From Nitrosomonas eutropha (GTDB lineage Bacteria; Pseudomonadota; Gammaproteobacteria; Burkholderiales; Nitrosomonadaceae), in assembly GCF_003201195.1 (NCBI RefSeq), contig NZ_QICQ01000004.1, positions 1-64,000 on the forward strand: a stretch of 64,000 nucleotides of DNA, written 5' to 3'. The notes beneath the pieces were generated by a model. It did not search any database. It saw nothing but the letters and a program-made list of their open reading frames with translations, and was not told the DNA's origin. Of the stretch, positions 8,892-16,356 are shown piece by piece. Position 1 is the first letter of the stretch. Each line of letters starts with the position of its first letter. The position numbers and the translations under genes are program-made.

Positions 8892-9317
8892 TCAGGGTTG
8901 ATTTTCGGTTGGGTCAGTCACAAAACCAATGCGTGCCAGCCCTGCCGTAGCAGCAATACTCATGACCTTGGTTACCAATTCATAATGTGTGTCACGGTCA
9001 GCACGAATATGTAACTCAGTTTTATCGGATTGTTTAACTGCCTCGGCAAAGCGTGCAGGTAGCTGATCCAGCGTAACAGGTTCTCCGCCCCAGTAAAAAC
9101 TACCATCTGCATGTATGGCAAATTCAATATGTTCCGGTTGGGTTTGATTGAGGGTGCTAGATGCCTTGGGTAAATCAACTTTTACCGAGTGTGTGAGCAA
9201 AGGGGCTGTAATCATAAAAATAATCAGCAATACCAGCATTACATCCACTAGCGGTACCACGTTGATTTCAGTCATGGCCGTCTTGCTCTGATAACGGGTT
9301 GAATCACCGAAAGCCAT
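8892..9317 (-). CDS. exbD: Biopolymer transport protein ExbD (TolR family)
   Basis: The 141 residues are the same length as E. coli ExbD. A short cytoplasmic start leads to one transmembrane helix at about residues 21-43 (VVPLVDVMLVLLIIFMI) containing the conserved membrane aspartate D25, which carries protons for the TonB motor. A periplasmic domain follows (HIRADRDTHYELVTKVM). The stop-start junction with exbB overlaps by one base, so translation is coupled. It works with ExbB and TonB to energise outer-membrane receptors such as siderophore or haem importers. TolR is the alternative family member, but the adjacent TonB gene argues for ExbD. Confidence 0.92.
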   Translation of the reverse strand: MAFGDSTRYQSKTAMTEINVVPLVDVMLVLLIIFMITAPLLTHSVKVDLPKASSTLNQTQPEHIEFAIHADGSFYWGGEPVTLDQLPARFAEAVKQSDKTELHIRADRDTHYELVTKVMSIAATAGLARIGFVTDPTENQP

Positions 9318-10114
9318 TAGTGGTGCCCCTCTCCGCTGATAACGTCTGCTGATGGATTGGTCGGTTCTGTTACCCGGGTATGCTGTGAGATGGTTGATGC
9401 TTCTTTTTGAGGTGTTTTTTGATTATTTTCTTCGCTGGACTTGCTGCCTGTTGTCATGATGGTGTAGAGATCATGAGCGAAGTCATCCAGTTGGGCCATC
9501 CACAGGCGGTTGCGTCGTATGAAGGCGTTGTAGGCCAGTACAGCAGGTATGGCAACCGCCAGGCCCAGGGCTGTCATGATCAATGCTTCGCCCACCGGAC
9601 CAGCCACTTTATCCAGCGTACCCTGACCAGACAGGCCAATCTGGATCAGGGCATGATAAATCCCCCAGACTGTGCCGAACAATCCAATATAGGGTGCAGA
9701 AGAGCCTGCTGAAGCAATGATGGTGAGACCATATTCAATACGGGCCGCTTCCTGATCCAGACTATTGCGCAGCGAACGGGTGAGCAGCTCGTTTGTACCA
9801 CCAGCTGCTGCCAGTTTCTCCAGTCCGTGCTTTTGTGAATCTGCAGTGGCAGTCAATGCTGTTTTAGCCAGCTGAACAAACGCATGTCTATCAGTCATCG
9901 CACTGATCTCTGTTTTAAGCTGGGGCACAGAATCAATATGCCAGAAATGCTTGAGAAAATCTTTTGCGCGACGAGAGGCAATCATATTGCTGATACTTTT
10001 GGTCACAATCAGGTACCAGCTTGCGACTGACAAGGTAAGTAGAAGTATCAGCACACTCATTCCAACAGAGTCAACCTGTGTCAGAAAATTAGAGAACCCC
10101 AGTGTTTTTTCCAT
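9317..10114 (-). CDS. exbB: Biopolymer transport protein ExbB (MotA/TolQ/ExbB channel)
   Basis: The 265-residue inner-membrane protein has an N-terminal helix at about 14-36, a large cytoplasmic loop, and two further helices near 135-160 (SAGSSAPYIGLFGTVWGIYHAL) and 175-200 (VGEALIMTALGLAVAIPAVLAYN), the conserved proton-channel region of the MotA/TolQ/ExbB family. The C-terminus (about 225-265) is polar and low-complexity and ends in EGHH. It forms the pentameric stator around ExbD. It is the middle gene of a tightly packed tonB-exbB-exbD operon, with 3 bases to tonB. Confidence 0.93.
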   Translation of the reverse strand: MEKTLGFSNFLTQVDSVGMSVLILLLTLSVASWYLIVTKSISNMIASRRAKDFLKHFWHIDSVPQLKTEISAMTDRHAFVQLAKTALTATADSQKHGLEKLAAAGGTNELLTRSLRNSLDQEAARIEYGLTIIASAGSSAPYIGLFGTVWGIYHALIQIGLSGQGTLDKVAGPVGEALIMTALGLAVAIPAVLAYNAFIRRNRLWMAQLDDFAHDLYTIMTTGSKSSEENNQKTPQKEASTISQHTRVTEPTNPSADVISGEGHH

Positions 10115-10117
10115 CTA

Positions 10118-10840
10118 TTAACTTCCTTCGATGACAAAATTAAAAGGCTGCAGGGCAATTGCTGGTACTGCTTGTCCACCACGCATTGCTGGCCGGCAAC
10201 GCCAGGTTTTGACAGCAGACAGGGCGGCATTGTCCAATCTTGAATATCCGCTGCTTTCGACAACTTTGGCGCTGCTTATTCGACCTGTTTCATCCAGCTT
10301 CACCTGGAGTATCAGCTTCCCTTCCTCACCCAGGCGACGGGATAGAGCAGGGTAGGCGGGGCTGGCCAGATCCGGACAGGATACAGACAATTCGGAAGAC
10401 AGGGTAACCGGACCTGCTGGCATCTGTGCAGGTTTGGCTGCAGCGACCGTTTCATTGACGATTTTCTTTTCCGGTTCTGGTTCCGGTTTGTGTTCTTCAA
10501 TGGGTGGCTCGGGCACAACCTTTTCCTGCTGGGTAACAGCAGGTGCCTTGGCTACCAGCTGGCGTTTAGGTTGAGGTTGTACCTTCCTGATTGGTGGCTT
10601 GGGTTTTACCTGAGGAGGCATATGTTCTGCTTTCAGCTCCGCTTTGGGCGCTTCGGCAACTTCTTCCTGTTTTTCAGGTGGCGCAATGAACTGCGCGTAA
10701 AGTGTGATCGTTTCTGGAGCTGTAGCACTGAAGCGATATTGCCACATGCCGTAAAGTACGGTGGCGTGCGCTGCTACCACTACCAGGAAGCTGATGAGAG
10801 ATATACCAGTAAGGACCGGTTTATGATAGATTTTAGCCAT
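10118..10840 (-). CDS. tonB: TonB energy-transducing protein
   Basis: The 240 residues show the classic layout: N-terminal membrane anchor at about 11-33 (ISLISFLVVVAAHATVLYG, with the functionally important His of TonB anchors). A periplasmic Pro/Lys/Glu-rich spacer (about 60-135) contains KPKPPIRKVQPQPKRQL. The C-terminal TonB domain (about 150-240) has YPALSRRLGEEGKLILQVKLD and WRCRPAMRGGQAVPA. It carries energy from ExbB-ExbD to outer-membrane receptors. It is the first gene of the operon. A Fur-like palindrome lies about 140 bases before the start and a hexamer repeat about 63 bases before it, so iron-dependent control is likely. Confidence 0.93.
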   Translation of the reverse strand: MAKIYHKPVLTGISLISFLVVVAAHATVLYGMWQYRFSATAPETITLYAQFIAPPEKQEEVAEAPKAELKAEHMPPQVKPKPPIRKVQPQPKRQLVAKAPAVTQQEKVVPEPPIEEHKPEPEPEKKIVNETVAAAKPAQMPAGPVTLSSELSVSCPDLASPAYPALSRRLGEEGKLILQVKLDETGRISSAKVVESSGYSRLDNAALSAVKTWRCRPAMRGGQAVPAIALQPFNFVIEGS

Positions 10841-10902
10841 ACCATGTATGTAATGTGTGTTTTCTGTTTACGCGATTTTAGAGTTAACTGTTTGGTGTTG
10901 CG

Positions 10903-10925
10903 AAAACTAAAACTAAAACTAAAAC
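10903..10925. repeat. Tandem hexamer repeat AAAACT (3.8 copies) upstream of tonB
   Basis: Three full copies of AAAACT and a fourth lacking its last base lie end to end at 10903-10908, 10909-10914, 10915-10920 and 10921-10925. The block sits between the tonB start (10840) and the Fur-like palindrome (10980-10998), where copy-number change would alter promoter spacing. Confidence 0.9.
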
Positions 10926-10979
10926 GCTTAAGCTAGTCAAGTTGAACATGCTTGTATATTAATTTCGGATGCTATCAGA

Positions 10980-10998
10980 ATTGATAACGATTATCAAT
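10980..10998. promoter_or_regulatory. Probable Fur-binding palindrome upstream of tonB
   Basis: The 19 bases ATTGATAACGATTATCAAT form an inverted repeat (ATTGATAA / TTATCAAT) closely resembling the Fur consensus GATAATGATAATCATTATC. It lies about 140 bases upstream of tonB on one side and in the 3' region of rng on the other, so tonB-exbB-exbD is the likely target. Binding itself is not shown. Confidence 0.65.
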
Positions 10999-11049
10999 CT
11001 CCTCATCGCTTTGTCTGAAAATTTTAGACCAGCCTAGTGCGGGTTGCAA

Positions 11050-11066
11050 TGCGACATATTGTCGCA
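11050..11066. promoter_or_regulatory. Perfect short palindrome TGCGACA-TAT-TGTCGCA after rng
   Basis: A 7-base perfect inverted repeat with a 3-base centre lies 9 bases beyond the rng stop. There is no T tract on the minus side, so it is a poor intrinsic terminator. It could be an operator or RNA-stability hairpin; function unknown. Confidence 0.35.
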
Positions 11067-11075
11067 GGAGAAAGG

Positions 11076-12527
11076 TTAAATGAGGATGACGTCATATTGT
11101 TCTTGCGTATAGGTTGTACCTACCTGCAGGCCTATGGGTTTGGCAATGAAATCACCCAGTTGGGCGAGGCTCTGGGATTCTTCATCCAGAAAGAGATCAA
11201 TTACTTGTTGTGAGGCCAGAATACGATATTCTTTGGCGTTGAACTGCCGAGATTCCCGTAACAATTCACGCAGAATTTCATAGCAGATCGTTTGTGCTGT
11301 CCGGATTTCTCCGCGTCCCTGGCAAGTCGGGCAGGTTTCGCAAAGGATTTGCGCCAGGCTTTCACGTGTGCGTTTACGGGTCATCTCGATCAGCCCCAGC
11401 GCGGTGAAGTCGTTGACAGTCATTTTAGTCCGATCCTTTTGCAAGGTTTTATTAAACTCAGCCAGAACTGCAGCCCGGTGTTCTTCGCGATCCATATCGA
11501 TAAAATCGATGATGATGATACCGCCCAGATTACGTAGTCGTAGTTGTCGTGCAATCACCTGAGCAGCTTCAAGGTTAGTTTTGAATATGGTGTCATCAAA
11601 ATTTCGTACCCCGACAAAGCCGCCGGTGTTGACATCCATGGTGGTCAGCGCCTCAGTCTGGTCGATGATTACATATCCGCCAGATTTCAGATCGACACGT
11701 CTGGCCAGTGATTTTTCGATTTCCTGCTCAACACCGTATAAATCGAATAATGGTCGCTCCCCAGTATAGTGACTGATTTTTTCCATGTCACTCATCATGT
11801 ATTCCTGGGCGAAGGTGGTCAGCTTTTGGTGAGTTTCGCGTGAATCTATCCGAACCCGGTAGGTGTCGGCATTGACAAAATCGCGCAATACTCGATGGCT
11901 CAGATCCAGATCCTGATAAAGCAGGGAAGGCGGAGAAATGGTTAATGATTTTTTCTGGATGTCCTGCCAGAGTTTGTGAAGATAATCGATATCAGCCTGT
12001 AACTCTGATTCATCAGCGGTTTCGGCCATGGTCCGGATAATGTAGCCGCCGGAAGAATCAGGTGGAAGAATGCTCTGTAATTTCTGGCGTAACGATTCGC
12101 GCTCATTGTTATCTTCGATGCGCTGGGATACACCAATATAGGATTCTTGCGGTAAATAGACCAGCAAACGTCCCGCAAGACTGATCTGGGTGGAGAGTCT
12201 GGCACCTTTCACGCCAATTGCATCCTTGACGACCTGTACGAGGATGTTGCTGCCTTCAGACAGGAGTTGCTCTATCGGCTTATTGTGCTCAGTCTGGCCG
12301 GATTCATGGATATCTGCCACATGCAGGAAGGCTGCCCGTTCAAGACCAATATCAATAAAAGCTGACTGCATACCAGGCAATACACGGCTGACGCGTCCAT
12401 TATAAATATTGCCTACAATGCCAAGGCTGCTGGTGCGTTCAATGTGCAGTTCCTGTGTGATTCCTTGTTCTATGATGGCAACACGCGTTTCTTGCGGGGT
12501 GACATTAATGAGAATCTCGCTGCTCAT
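11076..12527 (-). CDS. rng: Ribonuclease G (RNase E/G family endoribonuclease)
   Basis: The 483 residues match E. coli RNase G (489) and lack the long C-terminal scaffold of RNase E. The S1 domain is at about 35-125 (NIYNGRVSRVLPGMQSAFID). The catalytic DNase-I-like core includes MDVNTGGFVG and IIDFIDMD with the metal-binding aspartates, and the zinc-link cysteines are at CETCPTCQG near residue 400. It matures the 5' end of 16S rRNA and cuts some mRNAs. maf lies 32 bases upstream on the same strand, so maf-rng is likely one unit, as in many proteobacteria. Confidence 0.95.
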   Translation of the reverse strand: MSSEILINVTPQETRVAIIEQGITQELHIERTSSLGIVGNIYNGRVSRVLPGMQSAFIDIGLERAAFLHVADIHESGQTEHNKPIEQLLSEGSNILVQVVKDAIGVKGARLSTQISLAGRLLVYLPQESYIGVSQRIEDNNERESLRQKLQSILPPDSSGGYIIRTMAETADESELQADIDYLHKLWQDIQKKSLTISPPSLLYQDLDLSHRVLRDFVNADTYRVRIDSRETHQKLTTFAQEYMMSDMEKISHYTGERPLFDLYGVEQEIEKSLARRVDLKSGGYVIIDQTEALTTMDVNTGGFVGVRNFDDTIFKTNLEAAQVIARQLRLRNLGGIIIIDFIDMDREEHRAAVLAEFNKTLQKDRTKMTVNDFTALGLIEMTRKRTRESLAQILCETCPTCQGRGEIRTAQTICYEILRELLRESRQFNAKEYRILASQQVIDLFLDEESQSLAQLGDFIAKPIGLQVGTTYTQEQYDVILI

Positions 12528-12559
12528 ATAAACTGGGATCCGATTATATTTATTCTTGT

Positions 12560-13183
12560 TCAGAAAATGGGGATTCCTGTTTCTTCCAGTAGCTGGGAGG
12601 TTTCAAATAGTGGCAATCCAACTACACCACTATAACTCCCGCTGATGTTGATGATGAAAGCAGCTGCTTTTCCCTGAATAGCGTAGGCACCTGCCTTGTC
12701 ATACGGCTCGTTGCTGGCAATATAAGCCCGGATTTCGTGCGGACTGATATCCCGGAATCGAACGATCGTTGTTGATAAACGTAACCTGATCTGCCCCTGG
12801 AATGCCAGCCCTACTGCTGTATGCACCTGGTGTTCTTGCCCAGAGAGTGCGCGCAACATTTCCTCCGCATGTCCGGTATCTTTTGGTTTTCCCAGGATAC
12901 GACCGTCCAGAACAACAATAGTATCTGCAGCCAGTACAGGCAAAACGGGCAGGCTCCGCTGTTTCAGGCGTAGCCAGCCAGCTTCTGCTTTGGTATGGGT
13001 AATTCTGTAGACATAATCGGCTGGAGATTCTTCTGGAACAGGTGTTTCATCCACGTCAACCGGGCGGGATAAGGTTTCCCGCATGAGCAATATGGTGTGC
13101 CTGATGCCAATCTGCTTGAGCAGATCGCGTCTGCGAGCACTGCGTGATACAAGATAAATATAACTGCCAGCTGTAGTAATCAT
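12560..13183 (-). CDS. Maf-family nucleotide pyrophosphatase
   Basis: The 207 residues form one Maf/HAM1-like domain. It opens with the phosphate-binding motif SRSARRRDLLKQIGI, where the family usually has S-x-SPRR. The catalytic segment VLAADTIVVLDGRILGKPKD is near residues 82-101. The C-terminal ISGSYSGVVGLPLFET is highly conserved. Such enzymes hydrolyse modified or non-canonical nucleoside triphosphates (dTTP/UTP type for YhdE-like members). Which paralogue this is cannot be fixed from sequence alone, but its place next to rng matches yhdE. The Pro-to-Ala change in the SPRR motif is slightly unusual. Confidence 0.9.
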   Translation of the reverse strand: MITTAGSYIYLVSRSARRRDLLKQIGIRHTILLMRETLSRPVDVDETPVPEESPADYVYRITHTKAEAGWLRLKQRSLPVLPVLAADTIVVLDGRILGKPKDTGHAEEMLRALSGQEHQVHTAVGLAFQGQIRLRLSTTIVRFRDISPHEIRAYIASNEPYDKAGAYAIQGKAAAFIINISGSYSGVVGLPLFETSQLLEETGIPIF

Positions 13184-13264
13184 TCCCGGATCAAGCCTTA
13201 AGGTATGTTTCCATAAGCAAAATATTGTGCACTTGTAGCTGGAACTCTACAGCAGGATTACAAA

Positions 13265-13732
13265 TTATGCACGGTGGTAGGGGTGATTCCGGGTGATGGA
13301 AAATGCCCGGTAAAGTTGTTCTGCCAGCAATACTCTCGCCAGCCCGTGCGGTAATGTCATAGTAGAAAGCGCTAGTTTTTCGTGAGCTATTTGTTTAATA
13401 TCCCGGTGCAGTCCATCTGCTCCGCCAATGATGAACGTTACATCCCGGCCAGATTCTCTCCAATTGGTCATCAGTTCAGCCAGCCTGACAGTGGTGGCTT
13501 GCTTGCCTGATTCATCCAGAACAACAATATGGCACCCGGGCGGTAAAGCGATACGGATACGTTCACTTTCGGCTTGCAATAGTTGTTCGGTCTTTTTACC
13601 GATCCGCTTTTCCGGTTTTATTTCTACCAGCTGCATCTCGGCTTCTTTAGGCATGCGCTGGCTGTATTCTGTGTATCCTTTTTTAATCCAGTCCGGCATT
13701 TTATTGCCAACCGCCAGGATATGGAGCTTCAT
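13265..13732 (-). CDS. rlmH: 23S rRNA (pseudouridine-1915-N3)-methyltransferase RlmH
   Basis: At 155 residues it is identical in length to E. coli RlmH. It is a minimal SPOUT methyltransferase: [20 protein letters not shown] at the start, the SAM-binding knot region around [15 protein letters not shown], and the conserved tail [20 protein letters not shown] that forms part of the active site. It methylates pseudouridine 1915 in helix 69 of 23S rRNA on the assembled 70S ribosome. It lies 91 bases after rsfS on the same strand; nadD-rsfS-rlmH is a common order. Confidence 0.96.
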   Translation of the reverse strand: MKLHILAVGNKMPDWIKKGYTEYSQRMPKEAEMQLVEIKPEKRIGKKTEQLLQAESERIRIALPPGCHIVVLDESGKQATTVRLAELMTNWRESGRDVTFIIGGADGLHRDIKQIAHEKLALSTMTLPHGLARVLLAEQLYRAFSITRNHPYHRA

Positions 13733-13823
13733 GATGCAGAATAATAAGCGTGCGAAATTTATAGGAATGAACAGGTTTAGGAAGAGGCTACGTTATTTTA
13801 AAACCAATTTTCGCAGCCATGAG

Positions 13824-14189
13824 TTAACCGTATACAGCGGAATTTTCCTGTGGTAACTGCCAGGATGATTCCGCCCAGAGTCCTTCCAGGTCGTAGTAAC
13901 TACGGATAGCGGGTTGCATGATGTGAACAACGATATCGCCCAGGTCAACTAGCATCCATTCTCCTGTTTGTTCGCCTTCCATTCCGTAAACGATCCTTCC
14001 AGCTGCCTTTACCTTTTCTTGTACATGGCCTGCCAGTGCCTTGGTCTGACGTGTGGAATCGGCGCTGGCTATGACCATGGTATTGAATAATGCAGTCAGC
14101 TTGCTGACATTTATGACATGGATATCGCTGGCCTTGAGGTCTTCCAGAGCCATTATGACTGTTTTAAGTTGTTCGTTAGGTAATTTCAT
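13824..14189 (-). CDS. rsfS: Ribosomal silencing factor RsfS
   Basis: The 121-residue protein of the Iojap/RsfS family binds ribosomal protein uL14 and blocks joining of the subunits when nutrients are short. The core runs from ALEDLKASDIHVINVSKLT through SADSTRQTKALAGHVQEKVKAAG to GEWMLVDLGDIVVHIMQ, all hallmarks of the family. A short extra C-terminal tail follows (after about residue 108). It overlaps the nadD stop by 4 bases (ATGA), so nadD and rsfS are translationally coupled. Confidence 0.95.
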   Translation of the reverse strand: MKLPNEQLKTVIMALEDLKASDIHVINVSKLTALFNTMVIASADSTRQTKALAGHVQEKVKAAGRIVYGMEGEQTGEWMLVDLGDIVVHIMQPAIRSYYDLEGLWAESSWQLPQENSAVYG

Positions 14190-14881
14190 TTTTCTCCGGC
14201 ATAAAAATTATGCTTGTCAATATAGTCGAGGACTGCTTCAGGCAGCAGATAGCGTGCACTTTTTCCTGAAGCAATGAGGCTTCTGATCTTGGTGGATGAA
14301 ATATCCAGTAAGGTTGTGGGTGTAGTAAAGATGTGGCCACAGGGCAAATTTTTCAACTCTTCGACCGTAACTGCCTGGTGAGTCTGGCAAGCAGCTTTCA
14401 ATTCATCGGGTAGATCGGACAGATTGTTGAGCAAAGCCGACCCAGGTCGATTGACAATAATAAGATGACACAATTCAAACAATTCACGCCAACGGTGCCA
14501 GTGTGGCAGCCTGATAAAGGCATCGGCTCCAATAATGAAACAAAGTGCAATATGCTTGCCTGCTTTGTATTTCGCTTGATATTCCTGTCGGATTTCTTGC
14601 AGTGATTCGACGCTGTAGGTTTCACCAGATCGTTTGATTTCACGGTCATCCACTGAAAACATAGCATTTCCACGAATGGCTTCGTGCAACATGGCAACGC
14701 GATGTGCTCCGGGTACAATGGGCGTATCGCGCAACCGGGGCTGGCCTGCGGGTAAAAAAAACAGATGGCTTAGCCGTAAAATTCCTGTCAATTCTTCCGC
14801 TATTCTCAGATGCCCATAATGAACGGGGTCAAATGTTCCACCGTAAATTCCGATGAGTGAGTATGCTGTTACTTCAGCCAT
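14186..14881 (-). CDS. nadD: Nicotinate-nucleotide adenylyltransferase
   Basis: The product is 231 residues from the ATG at 14881. A TTG six codons upstream is also in frame but lies inside the hairpin assigned to the aceF terminator, so the ATG is preferred. Nucleotidyl-transferase motif GIYGGTFDPVHYGHLRIAEE is near the N-terminus. The C-terminal ISSTKIRSLIASGKSARYLL carries the second ATP-binding SxTxxR element. It makes nicotinate adenine dinucleotide from NaMN and ATP in NAD synthesis. It is first in the nadD-rsfS-rlmH run. Confidence 0.95.
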   Translation of the reverse strand: MAEVTAYSLIGIYGGTFDPVHYGHLRIAEELTGILRLSHLFFLPAGQPRLRDTPIVPGAHRVAMLHEAIRGNAMFSVDDREIKRSGETYSVESLQEIRQEYQAKYKAGKHIALCFIIGADAFIRLPHWHRWRELFELCHLIIVNRPGSALLNNLSDLPDELKAACQTHQAVTVEELKNLPCGHIFTTPTTLLDISSTKIRSLIASGKSARYLLPEAVLDYIDKHNFYAGEK

Positions 14882-14889
14882 TTGCCGAT

Positions 14890-14922
14890 AAATAGACAAT
14901 CAGGCACCGCATTGCCTGATTG
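14890..14922 (-). terminator. Probable intrinsic terminator of aceF
   Basis: A perfect 10-base stem (CAATCAGGCA / TGCCTGATTG at 14897-14906 and 14913-14922) with a 6-base loop lies 12 bases past the aceF stop. On the minus strand it is followed by TCTATTTATC, a T-rich but not unbroken tail. It separates the folD-aceE-aceF unit from nadD. Confidence 0.65.
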
Positions 14923-14934
14923 GTTGTGCATCAC

Positions 14935-16284
14935 TCAGAACAGCGCAAGTCGCATGTCTGTCAGAATGCTGGCCAAATGTGTAGTGAAACGTGCGGCCGC
15001 TGCACCATCAATTACCCGGTGATCATAGGATATCGAGAACGGGAGTATCAGGCGTGGAACAAATTTTTCATTCTGATAAACTGGTTTCAGACCTGCACGG
15101 GATATCCCTAGAATGGCTACTTCCGGCGCATTGATAATGGGTGTAAAGCCGGTTCCACCGATACCTCCCAGGCTCGATATAGTAAAGCTTGCACCTTGCA
15201 TGTCACTGGGCATTAATTTACCTTTACGGGCAAGTGAGGATAGCCTGGCAAGTTCCTGAGCGATATCGATTACTCCTTTCTGATCGGCATCCCGAATAAC
15301 TGGAACCACCAGCCCGTTGGGTGTATCGACTGCAAATCCCAAATGGTAGTAATATTTTATGATGAGTTGACTTTCCTCTGTACTGTTGTCCAGGGAAGCG
15401 TTAAATTCTGGGAATTTTTTCAGAGCTGCTGTAACCGCCTTGATAAGAAAAGCTAATATAGTTAGTTTGGTGCCGTTATTCTGCCGGGTTTCATTATGAG
15501 TTTTTCTGAGCGCTTCCAGATCGGTGATATCTGCCTCGTCGAACTGCGTGACATGCGGAATCATGACCCAATTGCGATGAAGGTTAGCACCTGAAATTTG
15601 TCGGATACGTGACAATGATTTCAGTTCGATTGGCCCAAATTTCGCAAAATCTACATATGGCCAGGGCAGTAGGTTAAGCACACTTCCAGTATTGTGTTCG
15701 CTAGCTAATACCTGTTTTACGAAAGCCAGTACATCTTCCTTGAGAATACGCAGCTTGGGGCCGGTTCCAACTACTCTGGTCAGATCCACTCCCAATTCCC
15801 GGGCAAATCGTCTTATCGAGGGACTTGCATGAGGCATTGTCTTACCATGCGCTCCGACTTCCTGATCAAGTTTCGGCAATGAAGAAGGAGGGGTCGCTGG
15901 TTTCGCTGCTGTGGTGGGTGTAGATTTGACCACCGGTATAGTTTCAGGCTGATTTGGTTCGGCTGCTGCTTCTGTTCGTGCGGGTTGTGGTTCGGATGGA
16001 GACCCGGATGGCTGAGGTTTGGAGACCTTTTCTTCAGCATTTGATACCACTTCCATAGTCAGGATTTCTGAATCCTTAGAGACCTTAGTGCCTGGCTGAA
16101 GCATAATTTCTCGGATTATTCCGGAGTAAGGCGAGGGCACCTCAACCGTGGCCTTGTCTGATTCCAACACGATTAAAGGATCTTCAGCCTGTACGCTATC
16201 GCCAGGCTTGACCACGATTTCGATAACCGGGACATCTTCAAAACTCCCGATATCCGGGACCAGAATTTTCTTGACTTCAGCCAC
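14935..16284 (-). CDS. aceF: Pyruvate dehydrogenase E2 (dihydrolipoamide acetyltransferase)
   Basis: At 449 residues it is shorter than the 630-residue E. coli protein because it has one lipoyl domain (residues 1-78, lipoyl-lysine K44 in ESDKATVEVP) instead of three. A Pro/Ala-rich linker (about 85-145) and a peripheral subunit-binding domain (about 150-190, SPSIRRFARELGVDLTRVVG) follow. The catalytic domain ends with the active-site motif SYDHRVIDGA (H422). It transfers acetyl from lipoamide to CoA. It lies 72 bases downstream of aceE. No lpd gene for E3 is adjacent, so E3 must be elsewhere. Confidence 0.96.
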   Translation of the reverse strand: MAEVKKILVPDIGSFEDVPVIEIVVKPGDSVQAEDPLIVLESDKATVEVPSPYSGIIREIMLQPGTKVSKDSEILTMEVVSNAEEKVSKPQPSGSPSEPQPARTEAAAEPNQPETIPVVKSTPTTAAKPATPPSSLPKLDQEVGAHGKTMPHASPSIRRFARELGVDLTRVVGTGPKLRILKEDVLAFVKQVLASEHNTGSVLNLLPWPYVDFAKFGPIELKSLSRIRQISGANLHRNWVMIPHVTQFDEADITDLEALRKTHNETRQNNGTKLTILAFLIKAVTAALKKFPEFNASLDNSTEESQLIIKYYYHLGFAVDTPNGLVVPVIRDADQKGVIDIAQELARLSSLARKGKLMPSDMQGASFTISSLGGIGGTGFTPIINAPEVAILGISRAGLKPVYQNEKFVPRLILPFSISYDHRVIDGAAAARFTTHLASILTDMRLALF

Positions 16285-16356
16285 ATGTGCTCCTTGATTC
16301 GCTGCAACAAATATCGTCAGGGTGAGACAAAATTATTCTACCAATTGTGAACGGGC

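Noticed and set aside
10903-10925. CRISPR-like or phage-type repeat
   Set aside because: The unit is six bases without spacers. No repeat-spacer array or cas gene occurs in the window.
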